Shown here one piece after another: positions 11,110 through 19,562 of a stretch of DNA of 64,000 nucleotides. A model generated the notes under the pieces. The model was not told where the DNA came from, ran no database searches, and saw nothing but the letters and a program-made list of their open reading frames with translations. The position numbers and the translations under genes are program-made. Where the stretch lies: positions 248,001-312,000 of the forward strand of contig NZ_JNXG01000009.1 in the NCBI RefSeq assembly GCF_000717025.1, written 5' to 3'. Numbering within the stretch: position 1 is the stretch's first letter; every line of letters starts with the position of its first letter. Origin of the DNA: Streptomyces atroolivaceus (GTDB lineage: Bacteria; Actinomycetota; Actinomycetes; Streptomycetales; Streptomycetaceae).

Positions 11110-11798
11110 CCGAGGAGCCCTTCACGTCGCGCGATCGTCACGGCTTCCAGCTGGGAACGCGCTCCCAGTTTCTCCAGGACCCGCTGGACGTGGTTGCGCC
11201 CCGTGTTCAGGGCGACCCCCAGCCGGTCGCTGATCTCCGCGGTGGAGTGTCCTTCCCCCAGCAGGTCAAGAGCTTCCCGCTCCCGCGGAGTCAGGTTCGC
11301 ACCGACCCCCGGCTCCCGGCCGGTCAGCCGCCCCAGCACGTCACCGAGCAGGTCCTGGTCGAAAACGACCTCGCCCGCCGCCACCCTGCGTACGGCGTCC
11401 TCCAGTTCGCTCAGACCGCGGGCCTTCAGGATCAGTCCGGCTCCGCCGGTCTCGGCGACGCGGGCGGCCACCGACCCGCTGCCCTCGCCCGCCAGGATCA
11501 GCACGCGCACGTCCGGCGCGAGTGCGCGCAGATCGGCGATGGCGGTGACCCCGTCTCCGTCCGGCAGGCGCCGGTCCATGAGCACGACGTCCGGCTCGTA
11601 TCGCCGCGCGTCGGACAGCGCCGACGCCACCGAAGCCGCCCGCGCCACGACCTGCAGGTCGGGTGAGCGCTCCAGGGCGAGACAGATCGCCTCGGCCACC
11701 ATGTCGTGGTCCTCGACCAACAGGATCCTGACCGGTCGGTCGTGCGGGGAGGGTGAGGGCATCGGTGCATCCTTGCAGGTGGCGGACCGCATGATCAT
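11106..11798 (-). CDS. NarL/LuxR-type two-component response regulator
   Basis: A 230-residue regulator. The N-terminal receiver has ILLVEDHD and phosphoacceptor Asp in VVLMDRRLPDGDG. The C-terminal LuxR helix-turn-helix reads LTPREREALDLLGEGHSTAEIS and continues LGVALNTGRNHVQRVLEKL. It is the cognate DNA-binding partner expected for the PAS kinase that follows with a 4-base overlap. The first ATG (11798) overlaps the stop of the STAS gene; ATG 11762 (MPSPSPHDRP) is an alternative start closer to the conserved domain. Confidence 0.92.
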   Translation of the reverse strand: MIMRSATCKDAPMPSPSPHDRPVRILLVEDHDMVAEAICLALERSPDLQVVARAASVASALSDARRYEPDVVLMDRRLPDGDGVTAIADLRALAPDVRVLILAGEGSGSVAARVAETGGAGLILKARGLSELEDAVRRVAAGEVVFDQDLLGDVLGRLTGREPGVGANLTPREREALDLLGEGHSTAEISDRLGVALNTGRNHVQRVLEKLGARSQLEAVTIARREGLLG

Positions 11799-12235
11799 GC
11801 CAGAAGGTCCCGGAGCGACGCCTCCCCGACGGCCGCGGGTTCCGCCTCACGGCGCGTGGTGGCCGTTCCCGGAGCGTGAGGAGCCGACGCCGTGTCCATG
11901 GCCGCGTTTCCCCAGGCGAGGATGTCGTCCGCCCCGATGAGCGAGAGCAGTCGTGCCAACTGGCTGCCGACCCCTTCCACGGCGAGATCCACGCCTGCCC
12001 GGAGCACGGATGTCCGTGCCCTGAGCAAGGCGCTCAGTCCGGCGCAGTCGCAGAAGGAGATCCCGCTCAGATCGAGGCAGAGGCTCACCGGCTGCTTCGC
12101 CAGGCAAGCCGTCACCGCCTCCCGGACATGGGGGGCGGTGTCCAGGTCGAGTTCGCCGGCGAGAGTCACTCGCACGACGCCCGAACGAACCGCGGCGTTC
12201 GACGTGAACGGGTAGACGGTCACAGCGTCCCGCAC
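11795..12235 (-). CDS. STAS-domain anti-sigma factor antagonist
   Basis: A 146-residue SpoIIAA/RsbV-like protein: strand VVRVTLAGELDLDTAPHVREAV followed by the phosphorylation loop LDLSGISFCDCAGLSALL, in which the serine position of the classic DSSG motif is replaced by FCDCAG with a nearby Ser. It is the first gene of a leftward four-gene operon with a LuxR regulator, PAS kinase and receiver, so a partner-switching component is co-expressed with a two-component system. The start is a GTG at 12235 or the GTG four codons later; a GGAGAG motif lies just upstream and fits the second slightly better. Confidence 0.85.
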   Translation of the reverse strand: MRDAVTVYPFTSNAAVRSGVVRVTLAGELDLDTAPHVREAVTACLAKQPVSLCLDLSGISFCDCAGLSALLRARTSVLRAGVDLAVEGVGSQLARLLSLIGADDILAWGNAAMDTASAPHAPGTATTRREAEPAAVGEASLRDLLA

Positions 12236-12450
12236 CTCTCCGTGCTCACGTGCGGCGCATCCCTGTGCAGCGTGGTCCCACGAGCCCTTCCTGCGGAGGG
12301 GTCACCTGTAGTCAGCTGCCGCATCACTACCTCATAGTGCGAGGACACCAGTGCTGGACTAGTGAATCTGCACCAGACGCGGAAGTCAACACGTGCCGAC
12401 GGAGAGGGCGGCGGCGGACGGCGCGGAAACGCGAAAGCGCATTCGGGTCA

Positions 12451-12494
12451 CCAGGTGTCCCCCTCGGACGGAACCGTCCGAGGGGGACACCTGG
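12451..12494. terminator. Long perfect hairpin (21-bp stem, 2-nt loop)
   Basis: Arms 12451-12471 and 12474-12494 are perfect reverse complements around AA. It lies between the leftward hemerythrin gene and the leftward STAS operon, so it probably ends hemerythrin transcription. There is no U-tract, which is common for Streptomyces terminators. The rest of the 365-base gap (12236-12601) shows no gene. Confidence 0.65.
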
Positions 12495-12562
12495 CGGCTG
12501 CTGACCCGGCAGGCGCTGCGGGCCGGTGACGCGCACCGCCGGGAGGCGGGGCACCGGCCGAG

Positions 12563-12586
12563 GGCACCCGTCCGGAGACGGGTGCC
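12563..12586 (-). terminator. Hairpin just after the hemerythrin gene
   Basis: A 10-bp perfect stem, GGCACCCGTC / GACGGGTGCC, with a CGGA loop starts 15 bases past the stop codon of the leftward hemerythrin gene. This position fits a first terminator, with the longer hairpin at 12451-12494 as backup. Confidence 0.6.
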
Positions 12587-12601
12587 GCGCACCTGCGGGG
12601 G

Positions 12602-13099
12602 TCAGTGTGCCCGGACGGCCGCGCGGACGCTGTCGACGTCCCCGCAGCCGGCCTCCAGGTGCTTCTTCCGGTCGCGGAGGAAGACCTCGCCGAGCTCGGC
12701 GCGGCGCTCGTCGGGCACGTTCTCCCGGGCTCCGTTGAGGATCGTGCGTTCCTCCTCGTCGAGGTGGTGGGTGACGGCCGTTGCGAGCTCCTCCAGTTTC
12801 TCGTCCCACTCGTCGGAGCCGACCTCTTCCACCTCCATCAGGGCGAGGAGCGCCTCGTTGCCTTCGTGGTGCTCCTCTTCTCCGTGCTCGACCTCCTCGT
12901 TGTCCACGTTCCGGAACCGCTTCAGCGCGGGGTAGACCTCGGCCTCCTCCGCCTCGCCGTGAGCGATCAGGAGTGCGGCGAACTCCCGCAGGGCCGCCCC
13001 GCGGTCCTCCTCGACGCTCCGCATCCGCCGCAGCAGCCCCTCCATGGTGCGATGGTCCTCGAGAATCACGGCCACCACGTCACGCTTTCCGGACACCAC
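12602..13099 (-). CDS. Hemerythrin-like HHE cation-binding protein
   Basis: A 165-residue helical protein with the spaced His/Glu ligands of the HHE family: LEDHRTMEGLL, LIAHGEAEEAEVYP, the acidic EVEHGEEEHHEGNE and VTHHLDEEERTIL. It should bind a di-iron centre and act in O2, NO or redox sensing or in iron handling. The preferred start is the first of two GTG codons at 13099, which follows a strong GAGGAGAGGAG ribosome binding site; the frame is open further upstream without such a site. It is a single-gene unit followed by two hairpins. Confidence 0.85.
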   Translation of the reverse strand: MVSGKRDVVAVILEDHRTMEGLLRRMRSVEEDRGAALREFAALLIAHGEAEEAEVYPALKRFRNVDNEEVEHGEEEHHEGNEALLALMEVEEVGSDEWDEKLEELATAVTHHLDEEERTILNGARENVPDERRAELGEVFLRDRKKHLEAGCGDVDSVRAAVRAH

Positions 13100-13342
13100 A
13101 AGCTCCTCTCCTCGGACGGTGTTCCGCTGGTACCCCCGGGAGGAGCGGCCAAGCGGAGGCGTTCGGCGGGGCGATGGTGCCGCGAGGGGGCCGGGTGGGG
13201 AGGCTGCGGCTCTGTCGGTCAACAGGTCCCCGGCGGCGTGGAGATGGGCCGCTGTGCCTGCGGAACCGCCGCGGAGAAGTGGCGCGGCTGCCCTGTGCGC
13301 TCTGCGGCCGGATCTATGGGTGTGCTGACACGCCCAGGTTTT

Positions 13343-13357
13343 TGAATATCGTTTTCA
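13343..13357 (+). promoter_or_regulatory. Zur-like operator overlapping a promoter
   Basis: The 15-mer TGAATATCGTTTTCA matches the dyad form of actinobacterial Zur boxes (TGAAAATGATTTTCA type) at 12 of 15 positions. It overlaps a possible -35 TTGAAT (13342-13347), and a -10 TACTGT follows at 13364-13369 with a 16-base spacer. The promoter points to the GNAT gene at 13397. The function is inferred from the motif and the nearby zinc genes. Confidence 0.6.
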
Positions 13358-13396
13358 TCTGGCTACTGTGAGGGCCTCCCGTGGAAGGACCTCTCG

Positions 13397-13942
13397 ATGA
13401 GTCACACCCTGCCCGTCGGCTATGCCGTGCGCCCCGCGTCACCGGCGGACGTGGACGGTGCCCGCCACGTCATGCTCGACACGTTCTACAAGGACTTCGG
13501 ATACGGGTACGTGCCCCGGTGGCACCGGGACGTGATGGACGTCCAGGGGACGTACCTCGATGATCCGCGGCACGCCCTGCTCGTGGCCGTCCACGACGGC
13601 GAGGTGGTCGCCACCACGGGTGTGCGGTCCCAGGGCCCGGCCCACCCGCCTCACCCCCGCCACCTGGCCGAGCGCTACCCGTCCGGCACCACGGCACAAC
13701 TGGTCCGGGTCTACGTGCGGCCGGAGCACCGGCGGCGAGGCCTCGCCCGCACGCTGGTCGACGCGGCGCGCGACTTCGTCCTGGACACGCCCGGCTACGA
13801 GTGCATCTACCTCCACACCGACGCGAACGTCGAGGGCGCGGAGTCCTTCTGGCGGGGCGTGGCCAAGGAGGTGTTCGACGCGCGCGCCACGGGGGAGCAC
13901 GGGCCGGGTGTGGCGACCGTGCACTTCGAGATCCCGCTCTGA
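13397..13942 (+). CDS. GNAT family N-acetyltransferase, putatively zinc-regulated
   Basis: A 181-residue acetyltransferase with motif A at LVRVYVRPEHRRRGLARTLV and a C-terminal segment ECIYLHTDANVEGAESFW. The start ATG has a GGAAGGA ribosome binding site 7 bases upstream. The promoter carries a Zur-like box, and the gene sits next to the azt zinc locus, so it may belong to the zinc-starvation response. The substrate is unknown. It lies between the hemerythrin gene (divergent) and the 3' end of aztA (convergent). Confidence 0.85.
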   Translation: MSHTLPVGYAVRPASPADVDGARHVMLDTFYKDFGYGYVPRWHRDVMDVQGTYLDDPRHALLVAVHDGEVVATTGVRSQGPAHPPHPRHLAERYPSGTTAQLVRVYVRPEHRRRGLARTLVDAARDFVLDTPGYECIYLHTDANVEGAESFWRGVAKEVFDARATGEHGPGVATVHFEIPL

Positions 13943-14031
13943 CCGGAGGGCGTCCGCGCCCCCGTCACCGACCGGGGTGACGGCGTCCTTTCCTCCTGCT
14001 CCGCCACGTGTTCCCTGTGGCCGGCGTGACC

Positions 14032-14775
14032 TCAGGCCGGCTGCCAGACGTGGGCGAGTGCCGACGGGGTGAGGAGCTGTTCGGGGTGCCCCTGGCTCAC
14101 CAGGCGCCCCTCCCGCAGCAGTAGGCAGGCGTCGGCCGAGCGGGCGGCGTCCAGGTCGTGGGTGGCGTGGACGACGGTCACGCCGTCGGCGACCAGTTCC
14201 GTGAGCAGCGCCGCTATGCGTTCCCTGGCCTCGGGGTCGAGCCCCGTGGTCGGCTCGTCCAGCAGGAGCAGGTCCGACTCCTGGGCGAGCCCCTGGGCGA
14301 TCAGGGCGCGCTGCCTCTGCCCGCCGGACAGCTCTCCCAGCTGTCGTGCGGCCAGGTCGGCGATGCCCAGGCGTTCCAGCGCCGTGTCCACCGCGGTCCG
14401 GTCGTGCCGGGTGAGCCGACGCCACGGGCCTCGCTCGCCCCAGCGCCCCATCTCCACGGTCTGCCGGACCGTCAGCGGCAGTGTGTCGCCGACGGCTCCG
14501 CGCTGGGGGACGAACGCCGGCGGCCGGCCGCCGGCGTGTTCCAGCTCGCCGGCGGTGGGCTGGATCACACCGGCCAGCACACCGAGCAGTGTGGACTTCC
14601 CGCTGCCGTTCGGGCCGACGAGCGCCGTGTTGGTCAACTTGACAATGTGCGCACTGAGTTGATGAAGAACCGGGTGTCCGGCGTAGCCGGCGGACAGCCC
14701 TTCGATCCGGATGCGAAGGGTCGGGTCCGTGGCGGAGGGGAGCGAGAGGTCCTGTTTGTTGAACATGATTTTCAT
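14032..14775 (-). CDS. aztA: Zinc ABC transporter ATPase (AztA-like)
   Basis: A 247-residue ABC ATPase: Walker A GPNGSGKST, Q-loop FVPQRGAVG, signature LSGGQRQRA, Walker B LLLLDEPT and H-loop HATHD. It belongs to the metal (ZnuC/MntA) branch by context: the divergent neighbour is an ABC-3 family permease, followed by AztC- and AztD-like genes. The start at 14775 overlaps the Zur-like box. A second ATG at 14766 would be leaderless from the -10-like TACAAT (complement of 14774-14779). No ribosome binding site is seen before either start, which makes leaderless translation plausible. Confidence 0.85.
   Translation of the reverse strand: MKIMFNKQDLSLPSATDPTLRIRIEGLSAGYAGHPVLHQLSAHIVKLTNTALVGPNGSGKSTLLGVLAGVIQPTAGELEHAGGRPPAFVPQRGAVGDTLPLTVRQTVEMGRWGERGPWRRLTRHDRTAVDTALERLGIADLAARQLGELSGGQRQRALIAQGLAQESDLLLLDEPTTGLDPEARERIAALLTELVADGVTVVHATHDLDAARSADACLLLREGRLVSQGHPEQLLTPSALAHVWQPA
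14760..14774. promoter_or_regulatory. Zur-like operator between aztA and aztB
   Basis: TGAACATGATTTTCA matches the actinobacterial Zur consensus in nearly every position. It lies over the start of the leftward aztA gene and 16 bases before the rightward aztB start, so one bound repressor could shut both directions in zinc-replete cells. Confidence 0.75.
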
Positions 14776-14790
14776 TGTAGTGTGCTCGGC

Positions 14791-15648
14791 ATGGAGTGGT
14801 TGACAGGCCCTTTTGAGGTGACCTTCGTGCAGCGTGCCCTGTGGGGCGGAGTCCTGGTGTCGGCGATCTGCGCCCTGGCAGGGACCTGGGTGGTGCTGAG
14901 AGGCATGGCCTTCCTCGGTGACGCCATGTCACACGGATTGCTGCCCGGCGTGGCACTCGCCGCGCTTCTGGGAGGAAACCTGCTGGTGGGGGCGTTGGTC
15001 AGCGCGGCCGTCATGACGGCCGGAGTCACCGCCCTCGGCCGCAGGCCCCGGCTCTCGGAGGACACCGGCATCGGGCTGCTCTTCGTGGGCATGCTGTCGC
15101 TCGGCGTCATCATCGTGTCGCGCTCGCAGTCCTTCGCGGTGGACCTGACCGGCTTTCTCTTCGGAGACGTCCTCGCCGTCCGCGAACAGGACCTGGTGCT
15201 GCTCGGCGGGGCCCTGCTGCTGGCACTGGCCGTCTCCGTCCTCGGTCACCGCGCCTTCCTGGCCCTGGCGTTCGACCCGCGCAAGGCCAGGACGCTCGGT
15301 CTGCGGCCACGACTGGCCCATGCCGTGCTGCTCGGACTGCTGGCGCTGGCCATCGTCGCCTCGTTCCACATCGTGGGAACGCTGCTCGTCCTGGGCCTGC
15401 TCATCGCCCCGCCGGCGGCCGCGCTGCCATGGGCGCGCAGCGTCCGTGGCGTGATGGTGCTCGCGGCGCTGCTCGGCACGACCGCCACGTTCGGAGGCCT
15501 GCTCCTGTCCTGGCACCTGAGCACCGCGGCCGGTGCGACCGTCTCGGCCCTGGCCGTCGGCCTGTTCTTCCTCTCCCACCTGGCATCCGGCATCCGCCAC
15601 CACCGCAGCGCACGCCCGGCCGGCATCCGCCCGGCGACAACCGACTGA
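14791..15648 (+). CDS. aztB: Zinc ABC transporter permease (AztB-like, ABC-3 family)
   Basis: A 285-residue integral membrane protein with about eight hydrophobic segments. The hallmark ZnuB/MntB segment is GMAFLGDAMSHGLLPGVALA, followed by GIGLLFVGMLSLGVIIV and TGFLFGDVL. It forms the pore through which the ATPase AztA drives zinc uptake. The start is ATG 14791; a GTG at 14782 is possible. It is the first gene of a rightward operon with an AztD-like gene, aztC and aztD, and lies directly downstream of the Zur-like box. Confidence 0.88.
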   Translation: MEWLTGPFEVTFVQRALWGGVLVSAICALAGTWVVLRGMAFLGDAMSHGLLPGVALAALLGGNLLVGALVSAAVMTAGVTALGRRPRLSEDTGIGLLFVGMLSLGVIIVSRSQSFAVDLTGFLFGDVLAVREQDLVLLGGALLLALAVSVLGHRAFLALAFDPRKARTLGLRPRLAHAVLLGLLALAIVASFHIVGTLLVLGLLIAPPAAALPWARSVRGVMVLAALLGTTATFGGLLLSWHLSTAAGATVSALAVGLFFLSHLASGIRHHRSARPAGIRPATTD

Positions 15649-15669
15649 GAAAGACCTGAGGCGATTCCC

Positions 15670-16932
15670 TTGTCCGTCCTGTGCGTCCCGTCTGTCCGAA
15701 GAAACGTCACTTCCTGGGCGCCGGCCGCGGTCGTGGCCCTCGCACTGCTCGCCACGAGCTGCGCGGGACAGGACGGCGACGCGTCCGCCCGGAAAGCGAG
15801 TGCCCCGGCCTCCGGGACTCCGCACGGATACGTGGAGGGGGCGCAGGAGGCGGCAGAGCAGCAGTCCCGGCTCCTTCTCAACGACCCGGGCACGGGTGAC
15901 ACCCGGGTCCTCGACCTGATCACCGGCAAGACGCACGAGGTGCCCCGGACCACCGGCGCCTCGGGCCTCACCACGGACGGCCGGTTCGGATACCTCCATG
16001 CCGCGGGCGGAACACGGGTCATCGACGGCGGCGCCTGGATGGTGGACCACGGGGACCACGTGCACTACTACCGCGCAGCGATACGCGACGTCGGCCGCAT
16101 ACCGGGCGGCACCGGCGCGGGCGTCCGCAGCGACGCCGCCGTGACCGCCGTGACCGCCGAGGACGGCCGGGCCGCGGTCTACCGCCGGGCCGCACTCGAG
16201 AACGGTGAAGTGGGCGTCTCCCGCTCGCTGTCCGGGGTGCACGCCAGTGCCGTCGTACCGTACGCGGAGCACCTCCTCTCCCTCACGGGCGGCCCCGGCG
16301 GCTCCACGAAGGTCGTGGTGCACGACCGGGAGGGCAAGCGCGTCGCCTCGCCGGACGCCGGGTGCGAGGACCCGCGGGGCGATGCCGTCACCCGGCGCGG
16401 AGTGGTGTTCGGCTGTGCGGACGGCGCCCTGCTGATCAGCGAGGACGACGGCACCTTCGCAGCCGAGGAAATACCGTACGGTGCCGATGTCCCCGCCCGT
16501 GAAAGGGCCCTGTCCTTCAGCCACCGCGCGGGAAGCGACACACTCACCGCGCCGGCCGGCGACCGTGCCGTGTGGGTACTGGACGTCACGGAGCGCGCCT
16601 GGACACGGGTGGAGACCGGGCCCGTCCTCGCCGCGAACACCGCGGGTGAGGGAGCACCGCTGCTCGTCGTCGAGGACGACGGGGCCCTGCACGGCTACGA
16701 CATCGCCACGGGCAAGCGGGTGTCGGGGACCGAGCGGCTCCTCACCGTCGTCCCCGAGGCCCGAGCCGACGGCACCCCAGGCCCTGTCGTCGAGGTCGAC
16801 CGCAGCCGGGCGTACCTCAACGACCCGGCGGGCAGCCGCGTCCACGAGATCGACTACAACGACAACCTGCGCGTCGCCCGCACTCTCGACCTCGGCATGA
16901 AGCCGGCACTGATGGTGGAGACCGGACGATGA
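15670..16932 (+). CDS. AztD-like zinc-binding lipoprotein (first copy)
   Basis: A 420-residue exported lipoprotein: an N-terminal signal with lipobox ending at Cys31 (LLATSC), then beta-propeller-like repeats (LTTDGRFGYLH, VFGCADGALLI, PLLVVEDDGALHGYDIATGK). A DHGDHVHYY segment with His127, His130 and His132 could bind zinc. Position and shared features (a GCEDG/GCADG Cys region also found in the second copy) suggest an AztD-type chaperone that passes zinc to AztC. The start is a TTG at 15670 preceded by GAGG. The gene lies 21 bases after aztB, and its stop overlaps the aztC start (ATGA). Confidence 0.7.
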   Translation: MSVLCVPSVRRNVTSWAPAAVVALALLATSCAGQDGDASARKASAPASGTPHGYVEGAQEAAEQQSRLLLNDPGTGDTRVLDLITGKTHEVPRTTGASGLTTDGRFGYLHAAGGTRVIDGGAWMVDHGDHVHYYRAAIRDVGRIPGGTGAGVRSDAAVTAVTAEDGRAAVYRRAALENGEVGVSRSLSGVHASAVVPYAEHLLSLTGGPGGSTKVVVHDREGKRVASPDAGCEDPRGDAVTRRGVVFGCADGALLISEDDGTFAAEEIPYGADVPARERALSFSHRAGSDTLTAPAGDRAVWVLDVTERAWTRVETGPVLAANTAGEGAPLLVVEDDGALHGYDIATGKRVSGTERLLTVVPEARADGTPGPVVEVDRSRAYLNDPAGSRVHEIDYNDNLRVARTLDLGMKPALMVETGR

Positions 16933-17888
16933 GGACACCGAAGCGAACCGTTCTGCGGCTCCGCCGCCTGTTGCTGACCCTTGTCACCCTCGCCGTCGCC
17001 GCCACGGCCACCGCCTGTACGAGCAGCGACGACCGGCCCAGGGTGGTGGTGACGACCAACATCCTCGGCGACATCACCCAGGAGATCGTCGGCGACGAGG
17101 CCGAGGTCACGGTCCTGATGAAGCCGAACGCCGATCCGCACTCCTTCGGGCTGTCGGCCGTCCAGGCCGCCGAGCTGGAGCGTGCCGACCTGGTGGTCTT
17201 CAACGGACTCGGCCTGGAGGAGAACGTGCTGCGGCACGTGGACGCCGCCCGTGAGTCGGGCGTGGCCGCCTTCGAGGCCGGCAAGGCGGTGGACCCCCTC
17301 ACCTTCCAGCCGCACGCGGACGGGGGCCCCGGGGAGGACGCCGGGCAGCCCGACCCGCACTTCTGGACCGACCCCGACCGCGTACGGAAGGCGGCGGGCC
17401 TGATCGCCGACCAGGTCGTCGAGCACGTGGACGGGGTGGACGAGAAGGCGGTCCGGGCCAACGCCGCCCGCTACGACGGGCAACTCGCCGATCTCACGAC
17501 CTGGATGGAGAAGTCCTTCGGCCGTGTCCCCGAGGAGCAGCGGGCGTTGGTGACCAACCACCACGTCTTCGGCTACCTCGCGGAACGCTTCCGGTTCCGG
17601 GTGATCGGCGCCGTCATCCCCAGCGGCACCACGCTTGCCTCTCCCAGCTCCTCCGACCTGCGCTCGCTCACCGAGGCCATGCGTGACGCAGGGGTGCGGA
17701 CGGTGTTCGCCGACTCCTCCCAGCCCACGCGGCTGGCCGAGGTCCTGCGCACCGAGCTGGGAGGCCAGGTACGGGTGGTCGAGCTCTACTCCGAGTCACT
17801 CACCGAGAAGGACAAGGGCGCCGGCACCTACCTGCAGATGATGCGCGCCAACACCACCGCCATGGCCGGAGGCCTGACCGGCGGCTGA
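16929..17888 (+). CDS. aztC: Zinc ABC transporter substrate-binding lipoprotein (AztC-like)
   Basis: A 319-residue cluster A-I (ZnuA-type) binding protein anchored by a lipidated Cys30 (ATATAC). Metal ligands expected for AztC are visible: His71 in ADPHSFGLS, His144 in PDPHFWTD, His211/His212 in TNHHVFGYL and Asp262 in FADSSQP. The long His-rich loop of ZnuA is absent; family knowledge says this goes with an AztD partner that supplies zinc. Translation is coupled to the upstream AztD-like gene. Confidence 0.9.
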   Translation: MRTPKRTVLRLRRLLLTLVTLAVAATATACTSSDDRPRVVVTTNILGDITQEIVGDEAEVTVLMKPNADPHSFGLSAVQAAELERADLVVFNGLGLEENVLRHVDAARESGVAAFEAGKAVDPLTFQPHADGGPGEDAGQPDPHFWTDPDRVRKAAGLIADQVVEHVDGVDEKAVRANAARYDGQLADLTTWMEKSFGRVPEEQRALVTNHHVFGYLAERFRFRVIGAVIPSGTTLASPSSSDLRSLTEAMRDAGVRTVFADSSQPTRLAEVLRTELGGQVRVVELYSESLTEKDKGAGTYLQMMRANTTAMAGGLTGG

Positions 17889-17987
17889 GGCCGCGCCACC
17901 GCCCGCCAGGAGCAGGCGGGACGGCCCGTCACAGAGAGACACACTCACGCCGCGCTCGCGCGGCCGGAAAAAAAGGGAACGAACAAA

Positions 17988-19193
17988 GTGAACAAGACGA
18001 TACGCGGCAGAGCCCTCGCCGGAACCGCCCTCGCCCTCGCCGTCTCCACGGTGCTCACCGCCTGCGGGGGAGAGGACGGCGGCACCTCGGACGCGGGGAC
18101 CGCGAAGGACTCGCCGAGTGCCCGGCCCACCGCGACGGTGAAGGACCCGCTGGTCGCGACCTTCGACGGCGGCCTGTACGTCCTCGACGGCGAAAGCCTG
18201 AAGTTGACGAGGACGATCGCCATGCCCGGCTTCAACCGCGTCAACCCCGCAGGCGACGACTCCCACGTCATCGTGTCCACCGACGCCGGCTTCCGGGTCC
18301 TCGACGCCGCCGCGCAGAACCTCACCGACATCACCTACGAGGGTGCGAAGCCCGGCCACGTCGTCCGGCACGCCGGGAAGACCGTCCTGTTCACCGACGG
18401 CACCGGGGAGGTCAATGTCTTCGACCCCGCCGGCCTCGCCGACGGCAAGAAGCCCGAAGGCCGCACCTACGCCTCCGCCGAGGCGCATCACGGCGTGGCC
18501 ATCGAACTGAGCAACGGTGAACTGCTCAGCACCCTCGGCACCGAGGAGAAGCGCACCGGCGCACTCGTCCTCGACAAGAACAACAAGGAGATCAAGCGCA
18601 ACGAGAAGTGCCCCGGCGTCCACGGCGAAGCCGCCGCCCAGGGCGAAGCCGTGGCAGTCGGCTGCGAGGACGGCGTACTGATCTACAAGAACGGCACGTT
18701 CACCAAGGTCGACGCCCCCGACGACTACGGCCGCATCGGCAACCAGGCGGGCAGCGAAGCGTCGCCGGTCCTCCTGGGCGACTACAAGACCGACCCGGAC
18801 GCCGAACTGGAGCGACCCACGCGCGTCTCCCTCATCGACACCGAAACCGCCGAACTGCGCCTGGTCGACCTGGGCACGAGCTACTCGTTCCGCTCGCTCG
18901 GCCGCGGACCCCACGGCGAGGCACTCGTCCTCGGCACCGACGGAGCCCTCCACGTCATCGACCCGGAGACGGGCAAGGTCGAGAAGAAGATCCCCGTCGT
19001 GGACAAGTGGCAGGAGCCGCTCGACTGGCAGCAGCCCCGGCCCACGCTGTTCGTCCGCGACCACACCGCGTACGTCTCCGAACCGGGCAAGCGCACGCTG
19101 CACGCCGTCGACATCGAGTCCGGCGAGAAGGTCACGTCGGTGACGCTGCCGAAGAGCACGAACGAACTCTCCGGCGTCGCCGCAGGCCACTGA
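17988..19193 (+). CDS. aztD: Zinc metallochaperone AztD (second copy)
   Basis: A 401-residue lipoprotein (lipobox LTAC, Cys26) predicted to fold as a beta-propeller, with repeats such as ATFDGGLYVLDGES, VLFTDGTGEVNVFDP and ALVLGTDGALHVIDPETGK. The conserved AztD landmarks SAEAHHGVAIELSNG (adjacent His pair) and CPGVHGEA...VGCEDGVLIY are present. Proposed role: periplasmic-side zinc chaperone that loads AztC. The start is a GTG preceded by AAAGGGAA. It lies 99 bases after aztC and is followed by a strong hairpin, so it is the last gene of the zinc operon. Confidence 0.8.
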   Translation: MNKTIRGRALAGTALALAVSTVLTACGGEDGGTSDAGTAKDSPSARPTATVKDPLVATFDGGLYVLDGESLKLTRTIAMPGFNRVNPAGDDSHVIVSTDAGFRVLDAAAQNLTDITYEGAKPGHVVRHAGKTVLFTDGTGEVNVFDPAGLADGKKPEGRTYASAEAHHGVAIELSNGELLSTLGTEEKRTGALVLDKNNKEIKRNEKCPGVHGEAAAQGEAVAVGCEDGVLIYKNGTFTKVDAPDDYGRIGNQAGSEASPVLLGDYKTDPDAELERPTRVSLIDTETAELRLVDLGTSYSFRSLGRGPHGEALVLGTDGALHVIDPETGKVEKKIPVVDKWQEPLDWQQPRPTLFVRDHTAYVSEPGKRTLHAVDIESGEKVTSVTLPKSTNELSGVAAGH

Positions 19194-19227
19194 CATCCGG
19201 CTCGGCACGACCCTCGTGGCCACGCCC

Positions 19228-19265
19228 CCCGCCCGGGCACGGAAGGACGCGCGTGCCCGGGCGGG
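19228..19265 (+). terminator. Hairpin ending the azt operon
   Basis: A perfect 13-bp GC-rich stem (19228-19240 with 19253-19265) and a 12-base loop, 34 bases after the aztD stop codon. Confidence 0.7.
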
Positions 19266-19562
19266 CCGTGGCACACCTCGTCCCACGGAGACTCGACGCC
19301 CGGGACGCGGCTCGTCACCGCGTGCCGGTCCGCCGGCTGCGCGACGAGGACAAGCCGCGGACGCTCGCCGCGCCCACCCGGGGCTCGGCACCCGCGGGGC
19401 CGGTGAACCGGCTCGGCAGGCAGATGCCGGCCGGGGCGTTCGCTGCCCGCAGTCCACCACGCTCGGCCGGCTGGCCGGCACCGAAACCGCCTCCGGCGGT
19501 CCGTCGCGCGCCGCCCGGCTCCGGCCCAGCTGGACACGCCTCCTGCTGTCCGGGCCTGAGCC

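Noticed and set aside
19266..19560. Several rightward frames of 60-400 codons
   Set aside because: They are Arg/Pro/Gly-rich without ribosome binding sites or family motifs, and they conflict with each other.
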